Of a DNA stretch of 64,000 nucleotides, positions 49,149 to 56,950 are shown in pieces. The DNA is from Homalodisca vitripennis (taxonomy: Eukaryota > Arthropoda > Insecta > Hemiptera > Cicadellidae). The DNA lies in assembly GCF_021130785.1 (NCBI RefSeq), contig NC_060213.1, positions 117,692,501 to 117,756,500 of the forward strand, in the 5' to 3' direction. Every line of letters starts with the position of its first letter. Position 1 is the first letter of the stretch. A program made the translations under genes and the position numbers. The notes under the pieces were generated by a model. It was not told the origin of the DNA, did not search any database, and was given only the letters and a program-made list of their open reading frames with translations.

Positions 49149-50192
49149 TTAGTCATCGTAACCACCTACTCCATTAAATCTGTTGTCGATGTTTTCAAAA
49201 GTTTTATCGACATCTTCTTTAAATTTATTAAAGTTTTCTTCTAGTTTATTTACTTTATCGAGATATAAAGAGTATCGATCATCTATACTTTTAAGTAATT
49301 CATTATTATGTGTTATTTTCTCATTGAAAACGTGTATCAAAATCTTTTAAAAAAGTTTACTTCCTCATTGAAATGTGTATAAAAATTCTTCCAGAATTTT
49401 GTTAATTACTTCACCAACTAATACATTAACATCATTTTTATATGTATTAAAGTTTTCTTCTAGTTTATTTACTTTATCAAGTAATTCACCAACATCGTCT
49501 ACTGGATCTTCTATTTCTGGCTTCTAACTTGTCATAGACTTCTGTTGTAAAATCTTTAACATGCTGTTTATGATTCTCGTAATTTTGTTTTAGTTCATTA
49601 AACATTTTAATAGGATCTTCTAATTGAAATCATTACAACAACATCAAATGGATTAATTCCTTTACTAACACCGCTAATTCTTTTTCCTTTAAAATCTAAG
49701 GCATTTTTTAACATTCGGATCATGTAAATCAACAATATCGATGTTTTCTGATAATTTTAGAGGTTTTAAAATTTGTTCTTTAACAACAACATCATGTTTG
49801 TCAATACCAGGTCGAACACCGACAATTCTTTTCTTATTAGCCAAACTAACATAATTCTTTTCAACTTTGATTGCTTCAGTAATTTCATCAGCTTTTTCGA
49901 TGTGAGACATTAAATTGGTAAATAATTTTTTTACACCATCATCAACTTCTTTTTCCAATGTTTTTATTTTATCAGCAACTTCATTTGAACTCATGAAATT
50001 TGCAAGTTTGTTATCATATTCTGCTTTAAAATCTTCAATCTCGACAGCAAACATATCTGAATCTGGAAGGTTTTGTAATACATTTTCTAACTTGTTATCA
50101 AACTCATTTCTCAAACTATCAAAATTCAAACTATTATCTACATTTTGAATAATTTGTGTTCCAAATACGTCAAAAATATTTTGTGAATCCAT
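49149..50192 (-). pseudogene. Fibre-like coiled-coil protein
   Basis: The N-terminal 167-residue frame (49689-50192) is alpha-helical and charged, then reads LANKKRIVGVRPGIDKHDVV. Just beyond its stop a shifted frame gives a second version (FKGKRISGVSKGINPFDVV). Motifs of the form 'KRIxGVxxGIxxxDVV' resemble the repeats linking coiled-coil shafts of phage and viral attachment fibres. Further on, the coiled-coil segment KVNKLEENFN occurs twice (near 49230 and 49460) as part of a duplicated DNA segment. The gene ends at 49149. At least three frameshifts. A role as a spike or fibre is inference; a generic coiled-coil structural protein is the alternative. Confidence 0.5.
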
Positions 50193-50197
50193 ATTTA

Positions 50198-50620
50198 TTA
50201 AGCAATAATCTTGTTAACAACTTCTTTAAAATCTTTACCATTACTCAGTTCATTCAACACAAAAACACATAAATGACCACAAATTGGGGGATCTTTATAG
50301 TCTTGAATCTGAGAATCATTGTAGTAGACGCTTGATTTTTTCAAATATTTAATCAATTCTATAGGTGGTTTGTCCTCAATTCTTCCATACGAAATCAAAA
50401 ATAATAATGCATTTCTTATCATTTTTATAATAAAAAATCCAATGTGTTCCACTTCCCATAAATCGAGTCTAAATTCACAATTCCCACATTCAAATTTCTT
50501 AAACTTTTTCAGGTAATGTATCTCTCATGAAGATTCCTCTAAAATGTTTAATATTTTTTGCAGATTTCTTCCAATTCCCCGAATGTTAAAGGTTTAAATT
50601 TTTTTTTTCAATGTTTGATT
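50198..50620 (-). pseudogene. Adenain-like cysteine protease (PRO)
   Basis: Successive frames give FMRDTLPEK (near 50510), the segment GSGTHWIFYYK with the catalytic His-Trp pair (near 50440), and then in the 84-residue frame KPPIELIKYLKKSS followed by PPICGHLCVFVLNELSNGKD, holding the catalytic Cys in CGHLC. A His ... Cys order with THW and CGHxC motifs is that of adenovirus maturation protease relatives (Ulp1-like fold) found in Polintons and adintoviruses, where the enzyme cleaves virion precursor proteins. The family's intervening Asp/Asn falls in the broken stretch near 50400. At least two frameshifts. It directly precedes the fibre-like gene (5-base gap). Confidence 0.8.
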
Positions 50621-50624
50621 TCAC

Positions 50625-51049
50625 GTAATTCAAAGTTTTTCATCTAATCCAGATCCTGTAACATCTTCCAACTCTTTATCTAAACCAATTTAAAATGTTT
50701 CGAACAATAGGAATCACATCTTTTTTAACGATTGGAGCAGCTTTACGAACATAAGGAACAACATTTTTAACAACTGGAATATTTTCTCCAAAATCTAATA
50801 AATCTTTCAAAAGTCCACCATTTTTAAGTTCTTTCAACTGATTATAAGAAAATTCTATTCTGGTTTCCTTTATTGTTTTTCTTATGTTTTTCGAGTTTAT
50901 TGTATTGTCTATTTGTTAAAAATATCTTATCTTCGCCCATTTTTTAGTTGATCTATTTTAAATTGAATACTAACGGGTAATTTTTTCTTCTTAAAAGCGG
51001 ATTTTATTTTTTCTTTTCTGATTTTTGCTGAAATTTACATTCACTCCAT
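50625..51049 (-). pseudogene. Small basic/hydrophobic virion-type protein
   Basis: The gene opens at the ATG at 51049 after the start motif, but the frame shifts within the first codons. Recognisable parts are LTNRQYNKLEKHKKNN (near 50900), then FSYNQLKELKNGGLLKDLL, a stretch of alternating hydrophobic and basic residues (VVKNVVPYVRKAAPIVKK), and a last frame ending GSGLDEKL. A short protein combining a basic N-part, a GG-containing linker and a membrane-seeking segment is common beside the protease in Polinton/adintovirus elements. It has been compared with adenovirus core or membrane-active peptides; that function is inference here. Confidence 0.5.
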
Positions 51050-51060
51050 TTATATAGTTA
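51050..51060 (-). promoter_or_regulatory. Start-codon-abutting promoter motif (CTATATAA-ATG)
   Basis: TTAACTATATAA immediately precedes the ATG at 51049. It matches the element-wide motif except for the first T. Confidence 0.55.
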
Positions 51061-52390
51061 AAATTTCAAGTTCTCTTCGATTCCCATTCCTAGTTTTCTC
51101 TTCAAAAACATTGCTCCAGCTGTTGGAAGCGCAACAAATCTTTCACCTAAACTAGCATCTTTTGATAAAAATCTATCCATTGCCTTATCTTGCAAAACTT
51201 TTATCTGCGATATGTCTGGAATTTTGTTGTCTCTATGTTTTGCATAAAAAATATCGTGTTCCATAGCAGCTTGATCTAATTTTATTTATACCAGGATCTC
51301 CTCTTTTTAGTCTTTTTTCGAGTTTTGTGCCAGGCCCCAGATACTGATAAGTTGGTACGTGTAATTCAAAAGGTAAATTGTTGATAAAAATCATTCAAAA
51401 GTCCGCTACCTTCAATCATAGATGAACTTATTGCCGGCAAAACTCGTTTTAAATATTTATTTCCATCAGGTTTTTCAATCATTTCATCAAGTTTGTTCGA
51501 AATAAAATCTTTAATCGCTTTCTTTTTGTTCAAAAAAATTGTTGTTTCCAGCCTTTTCTTGAGCATAAATATAATTAATAATTCCATCGAGTTTTGTTCA
51601 AATCGTCGATATATCTGTATTCAATCTTATTATCACTGTATTTTCTCACACCTGATCCTTCGATTCTTTTTTCCCAAATTGGTTTAATCAAATTGAGATA
51701 TTTTTTACCTTTACTTGACTTTGGTTTCTTAGTTGATGGATCATTATTTTTGTAAATTGAATCAGATTTCCATAAAATTTTAGTATACTTTTTCAAGTCT
51801 TCTTCAGAATATAAATCGTCTTTTGGAACATCAGTGCCTGTTAATAATCTCCATAAACCTTGAGTTCCTTCATATGTTTTTTCATTAATAATGATATCAT
51901 TATGCTCAAAATTCACGGGCAAATTTCCAATCATAAAACTTTTCTTTTTTTCTGTCCCAATACAAACCAAATTTATCATCCTTTGCTCTAGGAAGAAATT
52001 TTTTACCAATTTCACCAATTATTATATCCGTTGTTCCAGGACTTATTGGTTCAACTATGGTAGAGTCTTCAATGATTCGAGGTCTAAATGGTGTTGAAGA
52101 TGGTAATTTTGGCCAATTCAAAACTCAGATTCTGGTATCGAAATATCAGCAAATTGTCGTACAACTGGAACCAAATTCATCAAATTTTTGATTTATCGCT
52201 TAAAACATTTTCAATTTTGCCCTCAACAATTTTTTATTGCAGATGTTACAGGTTGATTAATTTTTTGAATAAATTCTTGTTCTTTTTCATCAATTCGAAT
52301 CTGTTCTTTAAATTTCTTTGATTAATTTCTTTTCTATTTGATCAAGTTTTTTCGCTTCTTCAGAAGTTACGTTCGGCCATTTATTTAGGA
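51058..52390 (-). pseudogene. Minor structural protein with parvovirus-type phospholipase A2 domain
   Basis: One long gene broken into at least five frames. N-terminal helical part: NVTSEEAKKLDQIEKKLIKE (near 52360). Middle: KDDKFGLYWDRKKEKFYDWK (about 51945-51985), then KTYEGTQGLWRLLTG and DPSTKKPKSSKGKKYLNLI (51575-52018 frame), then a KKKAIKDFISNKLDEMI helix (51366-51587 frame). C-terminal end: a PLA2 domain with the calcium-loop motif YLGPGTKLEKRL (near 51330) and, after a frameshift near 51280, the catalytic His-Asp pair in MEHDIFYAKH. This VP1-unique-type PLA2 helps parvoviruses cross endosomal membranes; an entry role here is inference. It sits between protease and ATPase genes, as expected of a virion protein. 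Confidence 0.75.
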
Positions 52391-52394
52391 AAAA

Positions 52395-52690
52395 TTTTGA
52401 AACGTAAACGTGGAACGTGGAAACGTGAACACGAAACGTGAACCACGGAAACGTAAAACGTGAACGTGGAACGTGAAACACGAACGTGAAACACGAACGT
52501 GAAACGTAAACACGAACGTGAAACATGAACGTGAAACATGAACGTGAAACATGAACGTGAAACACGAACGTGAAAACGTAAACACGAACGTTAAAACATG
52601 AACGTGAAACGTAAACACGAACGTGAAACATGAACGTGAAACATGAACGTGAACGTGGAACGTGAAACGTGGAACGTGAAACAGATTTAC
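52395..52690. repeat. 13-bp minisatellite inside a viral gene region
   Basis: Diverged tandem copies of a unit close to CATGAACGTGAAA, with CACGAACGTGAAA variants and shorter AACGTGGAACGTG forms. The minus-strand frame entering the PLA2-protein gene stays open through the array for over 75 codons. Because 13 is not a multiple of 3, the translated repeat cycles through three frames (FHVHVSRSCFTF-like), so it is probably not a real domain. It lies between the ATPase gene and the structural-protein gene. Confidence 0.9.
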
Positions 52691-52799
52691 CGTTTTTCTG
52701 TTATTTTCATAATGTAAATAAAAAGTAAAGATAATGTAAAAATAATTGTAACAAATATTTTATCGAGACCACTGAGCAGCATTTATGTTAGAAAAATTT

Positions 52800-53443
52800 A
52801 TTCAAATATTTTCCATTTTTAGGCTTCAAAGTTAGATTAATAGTTTAAAAAATCCATAGTCTTTCTTTCCAAATTTTATCACACAATTCATTAAAGTGGT
52901 TTAAAAACTCATATCAGATCCAACATAATTGTTGTAAATCTTTCTCGAATAGTGATCGTCTTGCTTAAAAACACACAACATATTCAGGTTATTTCTTATA
53001 ACTTGTTTATCAACCTTTGAAAAGCATTGAGAAAGATAGATACAAGATATGTTTTTGTGACGGGACATTACGAAATATTCCTTAATAACGTCTTGATTTT
53101 CTAAAATACAATCATCAAAAACGATTAACGAATTGGGTTTACATTCGCTTAACGGAACTATGTCCTCAGAAGCATTATAAAAATGTGATATTTTTTTGTT
53201 TAAGTTTTTCTCAATATTTTCAAATCTTTCTTGTAATTTTTTATAGGCGTCTTGTTCTAAAGATTTACTAAAAACATACAAATTGGAATAAGGAATCAAC
53301 CTATTGTAGATAAAATTCAATAATAAAGTTGTTTTTCCACATCCACTTGAACCAACAATTAACAATCTGATTGGTTGATCTTTCTTATTTTCTTCAAACG
53401 TTTGAAGTTTTATCTGATCTTTTTGCTTTAAAAATTTCTCCAT
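52800..53443 (-). pseudogene. Genome-packaging ATPase (FtsK/HerA-A32 type)
   Basis: The 180-residue frame from the Met at 53443 carries Walker A GSSGCGKTT (residues 31-39), a Walker B strand SLIVFDDC (~104-111) with acidic residues, and a sensor-like strand CIYLSQCF (~134-141). This is the compact A32-like ATPase used by Polintons, adintoviruses and many nucleocytoplasmic viruses to pump DNA into capsids. The frame stops at 52901 just after GSDMSF; a shifted frame continues with a helical, lysine-rich tail to about 52855, so the C-terminus is probably cut by a frameshift. It is divergent from the capsid-like gene at 53.5 kb, with only about 40 bases between the two start regions. Confidence 0.85.
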
Positions 53444-53454
53444 TTAAATAGAAG
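53444..53454 (-). promoter_or_regulatory. Start-codon-abutting promoter motif (TTCTATTTAA-ATG)
   Basis: CTTCTATTTAA directly precedes the ATPase ATG at 53443, a close match to the shared motif. Confidence 0.65.
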
Positions 53455-53483
53455 ATTTTCATCTTGAAGCAACGCTTGCGAAA

Positions 53484-54227
53484 ATGAAAGCTGTTCAAGT
53501 TGACTTCAGAAAGCTCTAAATTAGTTTTAAACTTGGAACATCCTATACACTTAGAGGAAGAATCAAATTATTTTATCGGTTTAAGCGGTTTTTATTCTGA
53601 CAATTTTGTAATAAATATTAGTGAAAGTTCTCCTTATTGTATAGGATTTAGTGAGAAGAACATAACAAAAATATTATGGTTTAAACAAAGGTTATTATAT
53701 ACCTTCGATCAAATAAAAAATTCCCTTAAAAATTATCTGAAAACATTCAAACAATCAGATAAATCTTTAAAACTTTGACGAAAACAAGTTTGAAATGCAA
53801 AAAAAATTATCTCTCTCTAATAAAATTCAAATAAAATCACCAGTAAGAATAATGTTTTCAGCAATTATTGTAGATTTATTAGGGTTTGTTCAAGAAAACT
53901 ATTGAGCCAAATCAGGTATATTTAGGAAATAAAACGCCAAAATTTAGACCGTTCGATGTAATTGAAGTGCACTGCAATCTCGTTGAACCTAGTTTTGAAA
54001 ATCATACCGAACATTTACACAAAGAATCTGAAATTTTGTACACTTTCTTTCCAAATGTTGCTTATGGATCAAAAATTAGTGAAAAACCGAATGAAATCGA
54101 TTATATTCCAATTAGAAAAAATATTAAAAGAATTCAAAAAATCGTTCTAACTATACTAGACTCTGAGGGAAATTTATTAAATAATGAGAGTAAAACAACA
54201 ATATATTTAAGATTGTCGAAAGAATGA
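53484..54227 (+). pseudogene. Putative minor capsid/penton-like protein
   Basis: The first ATG (53484) runs out of frame within a dozen codons; the main frame then reads SKLVLNLEHPIHLEEESNYF and LSGFYSDNFV. After a frameshift near 53775 comes an IIVDLLGF piece, and after another near 53888 the frame with RPFDVIEVHCNLVEPSF, YTFFPNVAYGSKISEKP and IVLTILDSEGNLL, ending at 54227. Predicted beta-strand-rich throughout. Proteins with this 'LLGF / HCNL / FFP / LxDxxGxLL' layout recur next to Polinton-like genes in invertebrates and are plausible jelly-roll minor capsid (penton) candidates. That is inference; structure prediction would decide. Confidence 0.5.
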
Positions 54228-54229
54228 TG

Positions 54230-54335
54230 AATCAAGGGGGGAACGAATCGTTCTTACCTTCAAACTTTCAAAAAAAACACTGTTTTTATCAATGAATCTG
54301 TACTTTACACTCAAAATAAAAATTACTAGTTAAAA
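54230..54335 (+). pseudogene. Fragment of a second BRO-like gene
   Basis: A short frame reads FKKNTVFINESVLYT (about 54266-54312), closely parallel to HTIFVNESGLYSL in the BRO gene just downstream (near 54590). The rest of the domain is absent, so this appears to be a leftover of another BRO copy upstream of the full gene. Confidence 0.45.
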
Positions 54336-54340
54336 TTCTT

Positions 54341-54350
54341 TTCTATCTAA
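54341..54350 (+). promoter_or_regulatory. Start-codon-abutting promoter motif (TTCTATCTAA-ATG)
   Basis: TTTTCTATCTAA directly precedes the ATG of the BRO gene at 54351. Confidence 0.65.
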
Positions 54351-55167
54351 ATGGAGACAGTTGTAGATCTAATAAAATAATCAACTCAAATTCAATAATA
54401 CAGAAATTTTTTACGATTGTTGACGAAAATAACGAAATTTGGTTCAAAGCAAAAGATGTTGCAGAAATTTTAGAATATGAAAACACGAGGCAAGCTATCA
54501 TAAATAATGTCGATAATGACGATAAAAACAACTTTTGAATGTATAAATTACAGGAGTCTATCCCATAGACCCCGAGAAAATATTCAAAAACCATACTATT
54601 TTCGTTAATGAATCTGGTTTATATTCTTTAATTTTTGAGATCTAATAAGCCAGAATCGAAATTGTTTAAAAAGTGGGTTACAAAAGAAGTTTTGCCAAGT
54701 ATTCGTAAATTTGGTGAGTACAAACTTGAAAACAAGATTAAATATTTAGAGGACGAAGTTAAACACTTGCAAATTAAAGATGAAATAAAAACGGAGAAAT
54801 AATCGCAAAACAAAGTGTAAAAATTGACTTAATGAAACCAGACCTTGTTTGTAAAGATTTTGCTAAGAAAAAACACCATGTTTTTGTATTAATTAAGAAG
54901 AATCACATGTGGGAATATCCTTATTACGTTATCAGAGCTCAAAAGAGAGAAATACCAAAAAGATTGAAAGAACTTGAAATTGATTACCCAGAAATGGAAA
55001 TTTTATTAAGACATGGAGATCCAAATAGTATAAATCTCTACAACCAAATGAAAGAATCTTTGAATATTTTATACAACGGAAATCATTTTACTACAAATAT
55101 GGCAGAATCTCGACTGATTTATAGAATATCTAAATTACACGATGAAAATGTTTCTAAATTTTACTAA
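54351..55167 (+). pseudogene. BRO-family protein (BRO-N + DUF3627-like C-terminus)
   Basis: After a short initial frame, a shifted frame gives the BRO-N core TIVDENNEIWFKAKDVAEIL then TRQAIINNVDNDDK (54414-54525). Then come HTIFVNESGLYS-type and FKKWVTKEVLPSIRKFGEY (about 54660-54715) pieces, a coiled linker, and an intact 111-codon frame (54832-55167) with HVFVLIKKNHMWEYPYYVIR and EMEILLRHGDPNSINLYNQM, the C-terminal domain that often follows BRO-N in insect viruses. BRO proteins bind DNA and are widespread in baculoviruses, ascoviruses and other insect DNA viruses; their role here is unknown. Frameshifts or stops near 54380, 54537, 54640 and 54800 break the gene. Confidence 0.75.
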
Positions 55168-55174
55168 AATCTCT

Positions 55175-55491
55175 CGATTTATTATATTTTGTTTGTAAAT
55201 GTTTAGCATAACTAGGTAACCATTGTAGAATTCTTTTTTTCATATTCACAAGGCATTTCGTTTTTAATAACTTTCGCTGAAAATTTTTTTAGCACAATCT
55301 TTGCAAAAAGCATCTTTTCTATCTTTACTATACTGCCAGTTATTAAATTCAGAAATATTTTTAATTTCTTTACAAAAGTAACACTTTTTTTCTTCTAAAG
55401 TTAATTTGTTCATTTTATCGTATAATTCCTTACAATAACAGTCTTTTCTATTCTCTTCTTGACACTTTGTACATTTCTTTTGAGACTCCAT
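55175..55491 (-). pseudogene. Zinc-finger protein, truncated duplicate
   Basis: Starts at the ATG at 55491 behind the shared motif. It contains CxxC pairs (KKCTKCQEENRKDCYCKEL, KKCYFCKEI, DAFCKDCAKK) and is parallel to the full copy at 55525-55908. It has lost about 30 residues between the first cysteine pair and the KELYDK block. Its frame stops early (55264), while the expected C-terminal helix (WLPSYAKHLQTKYN) continues in another frame to about 55180. It is a deleted, frameshifted tandem paralogue. Confidence 0.7.
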
Positions 55492-55502
55492 TTATATAGA
55501 AA
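55492..55502 (-). promoter_or_regulatory. Start-codon-abutting promoter motif (TTTCTATATAA-ATG)
   Basis: TTTTTCTATATAA directly precedes the ATG at 55491. Retained in the duplicated zinc-finger gene. Confidence 0.65.
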
Positions 55503-55507
55503 AAATT

Positions 55508-55556
55508 ATTACACGATGAAAATGTTAAACTCTTGAATTATGATATTTTGTTTGTA
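55508..55556 (+). other. Duplicated tail of the BRO gene between zinc-finger copies
   Basis: TTACACGATGAAAATGTT here repeats the last coding bases of the BRO gene (from 55136). It is followed in both places by ATATTTTGTTTGTAAATGTTT on the zinc-finger side. This shows that the duplicated unit included the BRO 3' end and the convergent zinc-finger gene. Confidence 0.75.
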
Positions 55557-55908
55557 AATGTTTTTGATAATTATTTAACCATTTTATAGTTCTTCCACAT
55601 TCACATTGAGTATCTTCATAATATAATCTATGGTGATTCTTCTTTACACAATCTTTACAATATGAGTCTTTCTTATCTCTACTATAGTGATCACTATTAA
55701 ACTCTGACATTTTTTTAGTTTCTTTACATTTAAGACATTCTTTATCTTCCAAAGTTAATTTTTCTATTTTATCATATAATTCTTTATGATATTCCCTTTC
55801 ACAATCTTTGCAATTATAATGCATTCCATCTTTCCTATTTTTATCTTTATAAAATTCATTTAAATCTTTAAATTCTTTGCACTTTGTACATTTCTTTTGA
55901 TGCGCCAT
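55525..55908 (-). CDS. Multi-zinc-finger viral protein (127 aa)
   Basis: Intact frame from the ATG at 55908. Three CxxC-type zinc modules: KKCTKCKEFKDLNEFYKDK..YNCKDC, KECLKCKETKKMSEFN..YCKDC, and a C-terminal CECGRTIKWLNNYQKHLQTK with His ligands like a C2H2 finger. The first two modules resemble zinc domains of viral HNH/endonuclease VII-type or transcription-related proteins, but catalytic residues were not identified. It may bind nucleic acid. Convergent with the BRO gene in the ancestral arrangement. One of the few undamaged viral frames. Confidence 0.75.
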   Translation of the reverse strand: MAHQKKCTKCKEFKDLNEFYKDKNRKDGMHYNCKDCEREYHKELYDKIEKLTLEDKECLKCKETKKMSEFNSDHYSRDKKDSYCKDCVKKNHHRLYYEDTQCECGRTIKWLNNYQKHLQTKYHNSRV

Positions 55909-55920
55909 TTATATATAGAA
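55909..55920 (-). promoter_or_regulatory. Start-codon-abutting promoter motif (TTTCTATATATAA-ATG)
   Basis: TTTTCTATATATAA directly precedes the ATG at 55908; two bases longer than most copies. Confidence 0.6.
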
Positions 55921-55924
55921 AATT

Positions 55925-56943
55925 TTATATTACAGTTTTGACTTCTTTCAATTCATATTCATAAAACTTTCCGGTTATTTCTTCATCATTTAAATCTTTT
56001 ATACTATAAGTTACAGGATCTGTGTTATTAATTTGATAAATCACAAAGATTTCTCTTGACCAATTGTTCTTATATTTGTTCGAAAATGTTTGTTTTTTAC
56101 TAACAATTCTTACATGATCATTGACTTTAAATTTAGTTTTCGTGTGAATTTCAGGTGGAACATACTTGAAAACCGACTCTAATAACTCTTTTTCTGCATC
56201 TTTATCTACGTCTTTAGGCTTCATTTTGATTGTGCTATGAACAGTATCGTTATATTTCTTTACGATTTCTTGAAGAATATCGATCCATTTAAAGTTTTTA
56301 TTAATCTCAAAAAGAACCTTCATTCTTTCATTTTGAGTTCTGTTATATCTCTCTACAATACTTGATTTCTCTTCGTTTTCAGTATGATAAATCTTAATGT
56401 TGTATTTCCTCAAAACATCGTTAAATTCTTTATTTTTAAACTCTAAACCCTTATCTGTATGAAGTAGGTTAGGAGGTTTGTGATTGATCCTTATGGCATC
56501 TTTTACTATATCTTCGAAAGCTTTTGAAATATCCTTGCCGTTTTTTCTTTTGATAGCTCTTGACCAAGCATATTTTGAGAAAGTATCAATAACATTTAAC
56601 ATATACTTAAATCCATCATTTTGATCTGAATAGTTAGACATTATTACTATAAATCTGCTGCCCATAAATCGTCAATTCCTAAAGTTATAATTTTTCTCTT
56701 TTTAAACTTTTTTCGTACTGGTGCATGAATTTCTCTAGCTTCAATCTCGATTTCTTCCTTATTCTTAGATTCTTTCTTTACTTGTTTTTCATAAGGATTC
56801 TTTATAAATTTACTCTTATTTGTCTTACATTTTGAACATTTTGCTGCAATTCTATACAATCCGTTTTGAGTTTGAACAATCTTAGAATCTATATTTTTCG
56901 TTTTCTTTTTACACTTGTGACAGTGAATTAAATCATCTTCCAT
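55925..56943 (-). pseudogene. Zinc ribbon-integrase fusion (retroviral-type DDE integrase)
   Basis: The first frame (56647-56943, 98 aa) has a DUF5679-like zinc ribbon (CHKCKKKTKN, then AAKCSKCKTNKSKFI), a lysine-rich linker, and the opening strand of the integrase core with DDLWAADL. After a frameshift near 56655 the 246-aa frame continues with MLNVIDTFSKYAW (Asp), LLHTDKGLEFKNKEF (Asp) and SSIVERYNRTQNERMK (Glu), completing the DDE triad expected of Polinton/retroviral integrases. The C-terminal SH3/chromo-like region (VNDHVRIVSKKQTF..ELKEVK) is present. The usual HHCC domain is not seen; the zinc ribbon takes its place. The integrase joins viral DNA ends into host chromosomes. Starts 8 bases past the polymerase stop. 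Confidence 0.87.
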
Positions 56944-56950
56944 TTATATA

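Noticed and set aside
52308..52631. FHVHVSRSCF-type repeat protein as a real structural or silk-like protein
   Set aside because: The 13-bp unit is out of phase with codons, and the reading frame is open mainly because the units lack stop codons; only the last ~30 residues look viral.
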